Below, piece by piece: positions 41,501-51,289 of a stretch of DNA of 64,000 nucleotides. The position numbers were made by a program, and so were the translations under genes. The notes beneath the pieces were generated by a model that saw only the letters and a program-made list of their open reading frames with translations, was not told where the DNA came from and did no database searches. This stretch comes from Corella eumyota (taxonomy: Eukaryota; Chordata; Ascidiacea; Phlebobranchia; Corellidae): assembly GCA_963082875.1 (NCBI GenBank), contig OY720099.1:5890001-5954000 (forward strand), written 5' to 3'. Every line of letters begins with the position of its first letter. Within the stretch, counting starts at the first letter, position 1.

Positions 41501-42975
41501 TAATGTTGGCAATATCTGTAGGTTCAGCTTGGTCTATAAACACTTTACCGATCTGTAAAAATAAGAGATTTACTTAAATTTAAGAGGCAAACCCAAATTC
41601 TTAAAACTAATACTGTTATATGGTTTATGTTTATGTTAGGTTTAAAGGTATAAAAAAAAAAAAAAAAAATTTGTTCTAAATATTATATAGGCTATAAAAA
41701 TAAAATTTTTAGGTAGGTCAATTAACATCAAAAATTTAGAATATTATAATAATTAAATTTAATTTTATGATACATAAATTGTCAATTTTATACATTGAAA
41801 AATAAATATGAAAGAGGCAAAATTTTATCAGACAAAAATAAACTTACAGCTCCTTGGTTAAATTGAAAGTAAGTTGGATTTTTCTTCATCAATTTGTTGA
41901 GTAAAATTGATCCATCAGATGGAGTATTGTACTCGATTGATCCACCGGAACTTTGCGTGCCTTGAAATGTTGAACATTCTGAAACCTTCAAGACGGCCAC
42001 ACAGTTGTTGGGAACCGAAATAACCAACTTGTCGCATCTGAGATTGTTATAATATTATAAAATTGCTAAATATATAATAGAACTTTGTGGACGAAATATA
42101 TAGATGTATGCATGTCCAATTAATAGGAGAAGGTGTCTTTTATTGCAGGTAAGTATTAGTTAATAGGTCCAACCACATTATGAAAATCAAAATGGCGTTT
42201 GTAGGTCAGGTTATCAACTAATGTACTTATATAAGTAAAATTAATAAGCTTAAAATGCGTAAAAATAAAATCTTTAAAAATATTTAAACAGAAATATTGT
42301 AGTAGTAGTAGTTTTTACAAAATACAACACACTTTATATAAAAGAATATTTAAAATGTTTAAAATATTTTTGTCTAACTTTATTCGAATTCCGGATTGTA
42401 TTGGATCCAACTTCAGGTTTTTTGTTGTTGCAATCGCATCATAGGAGTAAGTATATTTGTATAAATGCTCAAAACTCTGAACATCTAAAACATAAAAAAA
42501 TATATATTTTCAAAAAAAATAAAAAAGTAAAAATTTAAAATAAAAACCAAATTTTAATAAAATAAAACACATTAAAAAAATAGTATAAATGTTAACAAAT
42601 TTTAATTATTTTTATTGTTATTGCTGGTAATTAGTTTGGGTTAAATTTAATTTTATTTAGAAATAACACTTACTTGCACAATCATCAGGTGATGGAAGCT
42701 GATTTCTTAATAACCCTAAAAAATTAAAATAATAAATATCAAAATACTTTATAAAATATATAACTAATATTTTATATAAAAAATTTAATTTATTATACAA
42801 TACAAACCTTAAACAGTCTTCAAATTATATATATACTATTAAACCCATTTTTTTAACATACTTTTAATAAGCAATACAGATATAAAAGCTTATGCTTACT
42901 TCTTGATTTTTTGGCATCCACATTGGCAATCAACCCAACAAGAAGAACCCATAAAATAGGTTTTAACAATCCCAT
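17502..42975 (-). CDS. Large lipid transfer protein (apolipophorin/apoB-like), 50 exons, ~4200 aa
   Basis: Exons 5' to 3': 42900-42975, 42674-42715, 42379-42484, 41848-42037, 41418-41552, 41003-41188, 40593-40730, 40075-40183, 39676-39940, 39244-39457, 38812-38983, 38328-38500, 37897-38023, 37073-37175, 36488-36704, 35917-36129, 35447-35584, 34899-35113, 34577-34759, 34325-34439, 34020-34157, 33381-33686, 33130-33255, 31506-32942, 29643-31372, 27822-29414, 27338-27604, 26915-27233, 26509-26692, 25635-25845, 25030-25149, 24635-24836, 24146-24256, 23970-24072, 23735-23852, 23456-23572, 23098-23272, 22743-22898, 22379-22523, 22014-22171, 21264-21374, 20936-21131, 20370-20546, 20051-20268, 19791-19958, 19159-19378, 18912-19054, 18436-18702, 17780-17897, 17502-17653. 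Total 12603 nt, in frame throughout. Signal peptide MGLLKPILWVLLVGLIANVDA. Residues about 30-650 form the lipoprotein N-terminal (LPD_N) domain: YKYTYSYDA, NIKRAMLSALQLQY, PSELRIACYLLLM with EPSQSEI. Residues 1230-2816 are three giant exons of beta-rich sequence. About 3730-3900 is vWD-like (ELPYFSDVLDIQV, CRTSGVVVSLTYS), 3901-3974 Cys-rich, 3975-4150 vWA-like. Family role: secreted lipid carriage or yolk supply. ApoB itself lacks the vWD part. Confidence 0.9.
17987..18297 (+). mobile_element. tRNA-derived SINE in an LLTP intron
   Basis: Head TAGCATGGTGTAGTGGTAAG with A box, B box GGGTTCAATCCCC, body and tail CATCGAGGATAAAGATAT. It has an internal ~36-bp duplication of the ACGGTATGAA...CAACACTTAA segment, and a second partial head (17970-17986) just before it. 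Confidence 0.85.
20671..20870 (-). mobile_element. tRNA-derived SINE, old truncated copy
   Basis: Tail TATCCTTGAAGTGGAAAG and diverged body, lacking the tRNA head; in an LLTP intron. Confidence 0.6.
21505..21777 (-). mobile_element. tRNA-derived SINE, near full length
   Basis: Reads on the minus strand from head (CCACTACACCACGCAGCCGG on plus) to tail (TATATCTTTATC on plus). In an LLTP intron. The 85-codon open frame over it is SINE sequence, not a gene. Confidence 0.85.
24286..24561 (+). mobile_element. tRNA-derived SINE, near full length
   Basis: Starts CCGGCAGCGTGGTGTAGTGG, B box GGGTTCAATCCCC, ends in GGATAAAGATATAAAAAAAA. LLTP intron between exons 24146-24256 and 24635-24836. Confidence 0.88.
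25234..25570. mobile_element. Foldback-like element sharing the core of the 13.5-kb element
   Basis: Outer ends are inverted: left TCTTACTAACTACCACACAG, right CTGTGTGGTAATTAGTAAGA. The arms (about 85 bp) are built from variants of CCACACAGGA. The core 25372-25475 (AAGGGCATTTCCCAAAAAAG; GAGCTAATAAAAAGTGTC; TTAAATGACAGTA) matches the core at 13837-13925. It sits in an LLTP intron. The flanks carry similar TTTTTTA(C/A)CC stretches that might be a target duplication. Confidence 0.75.
26187..26457 (-). mobile_element. tRNA-derived SINE, diverged full-length copy
   Basis: Tail TATTTATCCTCGAAGTGCGA and head CCATTACACCATGCTGCC on the plus strand; in an LLTP intron. Confidence 0.8.
35634..35838 (+). 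mobile_element. tRNA-derived SINE with internal deletion
   Basis: Head GTGTTGTAGTAGTCAGAAC, B box GGGTTCGATCTCC, then the body with the middle segment missing, tail CAAATTAAAGATAAAATA. LLTP intron. Confidence 0.75.
36266..36447 (-). mobile_element. tRNA-derived SINE, old 3'-truncated copy
   Basis: Reads from head CAACCACTACACCATG (plus) inward to GTTACCCCAAACTAGTC; strongly diverged. A tail-only remnant lies at about 36755-36800. Confidence 0.65.
37315..37517 (+). mobile_element. tRNA-derived SINE lacking the tRNA head
   Basis: Begins at CTGTAGCGCCCTTGAGTAAG and runs to GAGGATAAAGATATATAC with little divergence; 5' truncated, as LINE-driven copies often are. LLTP intron. Confidence 0.8.
37535..37805 (+). 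mobile_element. tRNA-derived SINE, older full-length copy
   Basis: Head CTGTGGTGTGGTGGTCAG directly after the previous copy's A-rich tail, so two copies sit head to tail in one LLTP intron. Body more diverged than its neighbour. Confidence 0.75.
40217..40428 (+). mobile_element. tRNA-derived SINE with internal deletion
   Basis: Head TTGGCAGCGTGGTGTAATGG, CTGTAGCGCCCTTGAGTGAG, then a shortened body. LLTP intron. Confidence 0.78.
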
Positions 42976-43048
42976 GGTTTTGTTCAAAAACTTTTCGAAG
43001 TAGTTTTGACAATCAAAACACTGTAACTGACAAGTACGTTACTCGCCA

Positions 43049-43055
43049 TTTTATA
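43049..43055 (-). promoter_or_regulatory. TATA box of the LLTP gene
   Basis: TATAAAA on the minus strand, about 75 bases upstream of the LLTP ATG, which would place transcription start near 43020 and leave a 5' UTR of about 45 bases. No splice acceptor precedes this ATG, unlike several neighbours. Confidence 0.55.
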
Positions 43056-44229
43056 GAATTTCTTTTTCTTCATTTTTTTTATTCGTGATCAGACCTTGGA
43101 CCTATAAAATCCCTTAACGATTCATTAATCGTTTTCGACATCAAGTTTTTGATACTTTAACATTTTGAGGTTAGACAACATGACACCTGCTTTTGATTAC
43201 GTTTCTACAATTTCGCCATTTTGGTGCCCAGGTGATTAGACGCTGATATCGTTTGTTTGCCATTTGCTGCCAGGTGTTATTTGAATTTAAAACCAATGTA
43301 AACAGTTTTATTAAATTCAAAGTGGTGTTACTTTGCACGCAAGGCATATTTTTGCAAAAAAAAATTGAAAACAATTTGGAAAACAACCTTTTTTGCCCAT
43401 TTAGGCAAAACCAAATTAAATTTAAACGCTTTGAGCAAAATTCAAAAAATACGTCTTTTTTAAAATCTTTGCAATAAAACAGTGTTTTAGGGAAAGTCCC
43501 ATAGTGCGAATAAATTTATCCCTAAAACTTTATAATATTCGAATTGATTTCACAAATTATTAGTTTCATAACACGCAAATTTCATAAAATGCAAGATCAA
43601 AATATTCTCATTTTTTTAAATTACATCTACCCTCCCGTTGCTAGTTATTGCCGTACCCGTGTTTATTTGGCTAAAATTTAATCTTTTTACACATTGTAAT
43701 AAAACTGTAAATACGGGATAGCTAAGTCTATAGATTTCAAATCCTACACTCCCACAAGTCAAGTTGGCGCCTTCTTAATGTTAAAATAAACATGTTCTGT
43801 GGAGGCAGACGGCTGCTTAAATTTAACAACCGAATTGAAGTAAACAAGTCCAAAGTCGATTTGCCTTTTAAACCCAAAACCATGAACTCACAACACCTTT
43901 GTTCTTGCAATAATCTGTGACTTTCTCGTTTGGCAAACGCATTTAACGTAATACTAAATGTTGTATAAATACTTGCTAAAATGATTCGAGGCAATTTATT
44001 TCATTTAAAAATGAATACAATAAGCGTTATCAAAAAAATGGTTTGGCGATTAATTTGGCAGGCAGGCATTTTAGTAATTGATCAAAAAATAAACAACACT
44101 TTATTAAAATTACTTCTTATCAAATTGTAATAAAGTCACGTCTAAAAGGATGAGCGCAATCGTTAAAAATTTTACGCTAACAGTTATGGCGTACATCGAT
44201 TTTGTTTAATTTTCCTTTTTAATTTGTAG
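43056..44229. other. Intergenic, LLTP upstream region
   Basis: Between the LLTP promoter and the 3' end of the Link/discoidin gene. No supported exon. Open frames here have no splice signals or recognisable peptide. Confidence 0.6.
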
Positions 44230-44235
44230 TTTATT
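44230..44235 (-). terminator. Polyadenylation signal of the Link/discoidin gene
   Basis: AATAAA on the minus strand, about 75 bases after the stop codon. Confidence 0.5.
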
Positions 44236-44308
44236 ATTAGCTTTGGGCATGTAAAAAATAGTAATATTTACAAGTTATATACATAGAACGTTCATGCTCG
44301 GTTATAGT

Positions 44309-46080
44309 CTAGCGAGATTCATTAATAACCACTCCAGTATCCCTCATTCGCTCCATTGTTTCATCGTAAACATCCAAGGAGCACCCATACAACTCAAATC
44401 GGAGAGAAATGTGGCGATACCACGTGTAAGGATAAATTCGTATATATCTGCCCACTACTGGGCGATCAAACATATTTCGTACTTGCCCATTGTTATCTGA
44501 GTTTCCCGAAAAAATCTAAAAATACGAAATTGTAAAGTTTAATAATAAACTTAAATCCTGTTTTATTTTTTTAAATGACACTTTTGTTTTTATTGCAAAG
44601 TTACCAAACATTAGTAACTTTTAATTGACCTTTTTTGTTTCAGTTTTTTCATCGAGAAGGTCAAGCCAAAATTCTCCATCTTTACTAGTTGATATGGTAA
44701 ACTTTGTGACGTATTGCTGTTTCAAATATCGTTTTACCCCCTGGGTAAGAATTCCTGATATGGCCATTGGCTTTACCAAATCCACCTTTTAACATAAATA
44801 CGACCGTTTTAAATAATCTGATAATAAATAAAATTTACTTGAGTCGAGAATAATTTTTTGATCTACCTGGATATATTGGTTACGTCCATCGTCATGTGGC
44901 ATCCATGCATTAACTGTTCCTTGTCGGTTAATTCTTGCCAAATGCGCGCCCCACCGTTCATTCCAGAAAGTATGATAGGACGATGTTGATGTTAACTGAT
45001 GATTTTCTATATAACCAGTCTCCATACCAAGTGGGCTGCTACAGTTCCCAAGTACATCACCTAAACAAAAGATTACTGCTTGTATTTTTTTGTAAGCAAC
45101 ACTTTTAATACTAGTCGATAGATAGCCTAAAGTTGGCATTTTAATCGTCGCAACAAGGTCCCAACTCATAACTAACATTTACTTGCAATAATTTACCCGC
45201 ACCCCACAAAGAACATTTTTATTTGAATTGTAAGCCTATATGTTAAATATGCATAAATATCGTCAAACTAGATTTGTTATATTTAGGTAATTACTTGCCT
45301 ACGTAACAAAATGCATCCCAAGTATCGCTCCATTCGCATTTATGTATTCCTGGTTTTCCTCCACACGTGTGTAACGCTTTATTCATTGGATATCTCGCTG
45401 TTTTGTCGGCCAGCCAGCCACAGGAGCAATGTTCAAATCTACGTTGTTTGTTATAACAAAAATAGACATTAAAAATGACAAAATGTTTTATTTTTTATTC
45501 ACTTTAACTATTGAAATATTCTTACATTATTAGATTTATTTTTTTTTTTTATTTATCACTTGTTGCCCTAACCCAGACTTAAGTTGACTTTGCTGGACAA
45601 TATGGATTATAAATGTCTAATAACTAACCTGCCAGTTTGTTTTTGTTTAACAGTTAACTCTAATATATTTTTAACGCATTTAGGTTCTTTTAGCTAATGA
45701 AATATTACAAATATTCTTTTTTTGCATACCCATTTTTTCGAGCGTTTTCCAACTCTGTTACTGTAGCTAGCGAAGCACCAATACTTGAACATTTGGCAAG
45801 CGCTTGCCAGTAAGATAAACTGTATTGATTTTTTCCTCCGACTGGAAAAACTAAAAATGTAACAAAATCATTAAGTGTAACTAACTTTAATTTACTTTAG
45901 TTAAAAATAAAATTAAAATACGCGATATATTTTTAATAAACACGTTTTATCTTACACTTTGCGTTACAAATATTAAAAATAAATATGTTTTCTAATATTT
46001 ATTTAAAAAAAAAACTAACCGTTCTGTTTCGACAACACAATAATCGAAAATAAAATGAAAGACAACAACATCAGCCTCAT
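44309..46080 (-). CDS. Secreted Link domain plus F5/8C (discoidin) protein (6 exons, 292 aa)
   Basis: Exons: 46020-46080, 45730-45850, 45299-45438, 44867-45060, 44630-44785, 44309-44515 (879 nt, in frame). Signal peptide MRLMLLSFILFSIIVLS. Residues about 22-107 are a Link (Xlink) module: YSLSYWQALAKC, GASLATVTELENARKNGF, CGWLADKTARYP, CGGKPGI, FCYVGD, with the four family cysteines plus an extra pair. Residues about 113-269 are an F5/8 type C domain opening at CSSPLGMETG and closing at SLRFELYGC, with WNERWGAHLAR, YIQVDL and GRYIRIYP. A short acidic tail follows. Link modules bind hyaluronan; discoidin domains bind lipids, glycans or collagen. The joint role is inferred to be extracellular matrix binding. 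The intron after 45299 uses a GC donor (AG|GCAAGT), needed for frame. Confidence 0.88.
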
Positions 46081-46084
46081 TTTG

Positions 46085-46088
46085 CCTA
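46085..46088 (-). promoter_or_regulatory. Unpaired splice acceptor before the Link/discoidin ATG
   Basis: On the minus strand AACTTTTTAG ends five bases before the ATG. It fits spliced-leader addition or a 5'-UTR intron. Confidence 0.45.
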
Positions 46089-46089
46089 A

Positions 46090-48208
46090 AAAGTTATTTT
46101 GTTCTGTGAAAAAACTTTTAAGCTTTAAAACTATAAACTAACAACTATCTATAAATTTTTTAGGTTTTTTAACTTTTTAAGAGTGGCCTTTATAAATAAC
46201 AAAACTGCTGAATGCAAAAAAATCAAAATGTTCCAGTTGTGCTGGCAGCCCTTTCTTTGTTCGTTACGTAGAACAATGGTGGTGCAAGACTACTTTCAAT
46301 TTTTTTAATTGCTTCCTTGCGAAAAAATAATTTCCTGTTATTGTCCAATAGAATTTTTTTAAAAAGTCCTAACACAAACTTCGCATTGTTGTTTGTTACT
46401 AACAATTAAAAGTTACATGCAAACAATAAAACCTACATACAACATAGGTTAAGTGACCCTGAATTGTCCAGTCAGCAATTCAAAAAACTTTTTGAATGAC
46501 ATAATTTTTTCTTGCTGCCTTTTAAGTTATTCAGCCTCGTGGTTACTGAAATAAGTTAAACCAAACTTAAATCATTCAACAGTAAACAATTAAGCTGTAG
46601 TCCTTTTTTGTTACACAATGACAGATTTAAGTGAATAAGTACAAATATTTTAAATCTTTTGATTAAATTTTGCGAAAACAAACAAGCAAAATTGCCATTT
46701 AAATACTAAATTGTAACCATTTTTTAACTAAACTTAAATTCCATTCAACCAGCAAAAAAAACTTCCCATTTTTTCCTTTCAAAGACAGCATGTTCTACAA
46801 AATATGTTATTTCCAAGAAACAAGACAATGAAAAACAACAGGAGGTTATTTCCGACTGGGTGGTGATAAAACTTTAAACCGCGAGCCTTGTCACAAGTTA
46901 ATGCCTTTTTTATGTTAGAAAATTGATTAATAAGCGAACTAAGTTTAGTTATCAATAAATATTTATAGCAACATGTTGGCAACTGGTGAAATCCACTGAT
47001 ATTATGGGCACGCAAAAAATATTACTTATGTACAGGCTCTATTAAAACAACTATGTAACAAAAATACCAAGTTATTAACAGATAATTAAATAACTCTTGC
47101 GGAGATGTAATAAAAAAAAATTCGCCTTTTTGTAATATTATTTTTCTCATTCTTATTATTTCTCGTCGTGTTTGTACTCAAGTTCAAATTGTTTTATTAA
47201 AAATTTTTTCTCATTAAGAAAGTGGCAAGAAATAAATACACAATTACCAATACATTGGAACCGTAGGAAAAACGACAAAGCCAAATTGATGATTTAAAAC
47301 ATGTCAAAATTATTAAATATTTGCACTTAAATTGGCATGACCACTCGTATACTGTAACGAATTCGCCATTTTCTTGTTTACGCTATGCGTTATTTGTTCC
47401 TATTCACGTGTTTACACCGTTGTCTCTATCATGTGGGCTGTATCACGTGATTTTTTAGTTTAACCGTGCTGTACTTGAAATGTATTATATGGTATTCGTG
47501 ATACAAGTTCGTGGGCGGTTGTACAAAACTTTCCGCAATAATACTGTAAAATATACAACAGCTTACTATACAAATGACTATCAGGCATAAATCGTTACAA
47601 TACGAAAATAAAAAGACCAAGCAAAGATTAAAAGTTATTTTTGAAACAATATTTATAACTTACCAAGCACAATTTTGAAATAATATAAGAATCGACAAAT
47701 TAAGATTACAATTAAACATGCGCTTTTAAAAACTACATTTGACCCATTGATTTTGCTAATATTCTGTTGTTGATCTTATTAATGTTACCCATATTTTCTT
47801 ACCGAGCTAGTTAATCCAAAATGATTAAAAATTTATCAAAAGGGCAATAAATTAAGAAATGGCTTACTACAAAATTGTATTTGTTAAAAATTAAAGGGAA
47901 TAGAAAGCATTTAAGCAATTGTCATTTCAATCCACATCATTTTAGCTAAAAATACTAAATTTAAAAATACTTTTTCTTGGTTAAAAATATTAACAAACTA
48001 AGTAATAATTATTTAAAAGTTATCAAACAAAAACAATTTCCCTACTAACACTGAATTAACACAAAAAAATAAGAATGTATAGCAATACAACCAACTCTAA
48101 ACTGTCAAAACCTATTTTACATACATTTTACAAATACTATTTTGAATACCTAACCCATTTTCAGTGGCAAAAAAGCTATTGGCATAATTAAATCCCAACA
48201 ATTTTAAG
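46090..48208. other. Intergenic
   Basis: AT-rich stretch upstream of the Link/discoidin gene and downstream of the phosphatase gene. No exon or RNA gene that I can support. Confidence 0.55.
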
Positions 48209-51200
48209 TTACATATGTTTTACTGTTTCAGGTTTTAACATTGGGCTGGTGGCAGATACATCATAAAGTTCAGCCCTTGACTTTACAGTAGGCAAGTTTT
48301 GTTGGTTAGCAAAAGCTTGGCTGCAGTTAACATCAAATATAGATGGGTAATATTGCCTGTAACTTGTATAAGCTACACTTAAACCAAGCAAAGAACCGAT
48401 GACTACATCTGAAATGAAAAATATAAAAATACTTTGCAACAAAATTAATGGTTTTCCAAGTTTTGCTTTTTTTTGTATAAATCTTTATCCTCGATGTGGT
48501 AAAGTCGAATGCGCGACTTAAACATAGAGTAAAATTAATTACTCCGACCCAGTCTTGAGTTGCCTGTGGCAGTTTGGGATATTATAGATTATAATTGCCT
48601 GATAATTATACTGCTGATTAAGTGCTGAAAAAATTTAAAACTGAAAAAATTAGTAACCAGCAGATAATAAATATTTATTTTAAGATACATAAAACAGAAA
48701 AAATCTTATGTTCTTGCTTTATTTTTGATAAAGAAAAAAACATAAATAAATACCTTGCCAATGATGTCTGTAATCACAGGTTCTGCTGATTGCTATAAGG
48801 GTAGCTATTACTAAAGGAAATAAACATAAACCTAATCTCATTGACCTTCCCCGACCAACAGAGTTAAAACAATGAAGCTTTCCAGCCATGTACATTGCAC
48901 AAAATCCAAGACTTAAAAATGAAACTAAAAAAAAAAAATTAATTTTTTTGTGTTAAGGTTTTATTTTTATTAACTTTGTAATTAGTCAGTAAAAAATGGC
49001 TTTGTCATTAGCCAATAAAAAGCATGTCAAGAAAACAATCCTAGGAGATATTTTGATAAATTTAAAATGATAAACAAAAGCATATTAAAATGATTAAGAA
49101 AAATATTTTTTCGGATTATTTATTCTCGATTTAGAAAGGTAGACTTTACGGCAACATTTTATTACTTATAATTGCCTGGTAATTATTTTTCGATAAGGTT
49201 TTGGTTCAGCAGGGGTTCATACATTTATACATCCTAGTTAAGGGCACGAATAAAAACCCGACTACATGTTGTAAAGCCGATTGTTTCAAACACTATACTT
49301 TGCCTGCTTCCAAAGTTTAGTTCTTAACTCTATTTTTTCATTTTAGTGTAAATAAAATGTCATTTCTTACATGATGAATGACCACTCGGAAAACTTTTTC
49401 TTCCCTCAATTATGATGTCATAATCTCCTTCACATTTTAAATCAAGAACAGAAGGTTGACCACTTGGTGGATTGCCATCAGGAAAACAACTAGTTCAACA
49501 TTTTGTAAAATTTAAAACAACTTTTATATAAGAATTAATTTTTTTAAATTTTGCTGGGTATGAATTATACCAAAAAATATTAAATAACGTTAAAGTCATA
49601 ACAAAAAATTCATACTATTATTCATTAACTCGCAAAAAAAATAAAAACATACTTAAGACAAGTTATGTATACATTTAGCTCATCATAAAAAGGTGATATC
49701 ACCTTTTTTTAAATAAAAAATTAACAATCTTACCGATAATAAAAATCTGGTCTAGGCCTACCAACAGCTAACTTGATAGAATTTGTAATAATTCCGTTCA
49801 GAACTAAACCAAGTGTGTAAGAAAGTACAGCTGGCAAAATGTCGGTCTTTGATCCTCGCAATATACCACAAAATAATAAAATAACAGCTAATGGACAACA
49901 TGTTGCAAGCATCTTTAACAAACAAAATACATATTTATTATAAAAACCATGTTGTAATTTTAAATTTAACCGGCAGCATGGTGTAGTGGTAAGAACACTT
50001 GTTACACCACACATGAGGTTTGGGTTCAATCCCCAGTGATCTCATGCTGTACTGCCCTTGAGTAAGCGTATATAATTATTGGGTAATTATAATCTATAAT
50101 ATCCCAAACTGCAACAGGCAACTCGAGACTGGGTCGGAGTAACCGATGTTACTCTATGTTTAAGTCGCGCATTTAACTTTTCCATATCGAGGATAAAAAT
50201 AAATATACAAAAAAAATCAGTGATTTACAATTAACATAAAAATTTAAAAATGTATACATGAAAAGTTTTAGATCAATATAAACACACAAAGTTATGTAAT
50301 TTATAATTACCTAGCTTAAAATAGTTTCATACGCTTATTATGCTTATGCTATAAAATAGTAGTTGGAACACTTGGCTTTCCTACATTGGGTCCTGAGTTT
50401 AATCCTTTCTGCTTTCTAACAGCCATAAATGAGCCAGTCTGGAAAGTAGGGCAGTTTTCGACGAGATCTTGTGCGTGCAAGCAAAAAAAATGGCGTGACC
50501 GCGCGTGCACGCGTACTACGATTTTTGGTCTACGTGTGCACGCGTGATTTATGTTGGCGTGCTTTACTTAAATCTGGCTCAAATATACAAAGCGTCAGCA
50601 TTGCGCGTGCACAATTTTTTTTAAAAACCTGGCGTGCAAAATGTTAATTTCAGGCGTGCATTTTTTACACCAAAAAAAATCTTGTGCGTGCACCCTGCCC
50701 TACTTTCCAGACTGGTAAATAAGCACAGTAATTGGTACCATTTTTGCTGAGCCAAAATTTTTGTATTTGGGCTTTTGAGTTAATTTTTTAAACATTAATA
50801 AACAAGTTTAAAAAAAACAAGTGTAATATTAAATTTAAAATAACTCACATAAAGTCCAAAAGTTGTAACTCTTTGATCTAAAATATGAGGATTTTGATAC
50901 AACCACCATTCTTCTTTATGTATGACTCTTATAAAAGGTATCATATTTTCAGTGTATCTAAAAACAAAAATATTTATATATAAACATTGCTAAAAAAAAG
51001 TTTAAAAAAAATAAAATTGATGATATAAAAACTAGTAGCTGGAAATAAAACAGAATTGTGTTTTATGTATGTTTGAATTAAAATAGAGGTGGCACAGGCT
51101 TGATTTATGGTGGCACAGGCTTGGTTTATTAATAAAATACTTACAGAAATATTATAATTATCGCAACCCGGAAAAATATTTCGGATAGCAAATACGAGAC

Positions 51201-51284
51201 CTTCATAGTGCCAGCCTTTTGTGATTTCTTTCTTTTAAATTTGCCCTTAATTGCAGCCAATGAGATTTTTAACGACCTGACCAT
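48209..51284 (-). CDS. Phospholipid phosphatase, PLPP4/PLPP5 type (6 exons, 305 aa)
   Basis: Exons: 51145-51284, 50849-50957, 49734-49912, 49371-49489, 48754-48924, 48209-48408 (918 nt, in frame). A PAP2-superfamily integral membrane phosphatase. All three catalytic motifs are present: [13 protein letters not shown] (within [11 protein letters not shown]) and [12 protein letters not shown]. Hydrophobic segments around [55 protein letters not shown] and [12 protein letters not shown] suggest six spans. DFYYRCFPDG, GKLHCF and YRQYYP match PLPP4/5 closely. Family role: dephosphorylation of phosphatidate, lysophosphatidate or diacylglycerol pyrophosphate in internal membranes. The first ATG (51284) gives a 26-residue basic extension; the in-frame ATG at 51206 gives 279 residues, nearer the family length. 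An acceptor-like TTTTTCAAGTTCAG ends three bases before the first ATG. Confidence 0.92.
48474..48628 (-). mobile_element. tRNA-derived SINE, 5'-truncated
   Basis: Tail ATCTTTATCCTCGATGTGG on plus, body nearly intact to CTGATTAAGTGCTGA, head missing. Intron of the phosphatase gene. Confidence 0.8.
49110..49315 (-). mobile_element. tRNA-derived SINE, old copy
   Basis: Diverged tail TATTCTCGATTTAGAAAGG and body up to CACTATACTTTGCCTGC; phosphatase intron. Confidence 0.6.
49970..50203 (+). mobile_element. tRNA-derived SINE with internal deletion
   Basis: Head CCGGCAGCATGGTGTAGTGG, tail TCGAGGATAAAAATAAA; part of the body after GCCCTTGAGTAAG is missing. Phosphatase intron. Confidence 0.82.
50345..50420 (+). 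mobile_element. SINE head fragment
   Basis: About 75 bases of diverged tRNA-like head (TAGTAGTTGGAACACTTGGC; GAGTTTAATCCTTTCTGC), immediately before the MITE. Confidence 0.5.
50434..50715. mobile_element. hAT-like MITE with 21-bp terminal inverted repeats
   Basis: The ends CCAGTCTGGAAAGTAGGGCA(G) and (C)TGCCCTACTTTCCAGACTGG are perfect reverse complements. The flanking 8-mers TAAATGAG (50426-50433) and TAAATAAG (50716-50723) agree at 7 of 8 positions, like an hAT target duplication. The 282-bp interior has no coding frame but carries seven copies of GCGTGC in the same direction plus palindromic GTGCACGCGT-type blocks. It lies in a phosphatase intron. Confidence 0.85.
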
Positions 51285-51289
51285 TGACT

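Noticed and set aside
43737-43994. 85-codon open frame upstream of the LLTP gene
   Set aside because: No acceptor or donor in phase and no familiar motif; I could not connect it to either neighbour.
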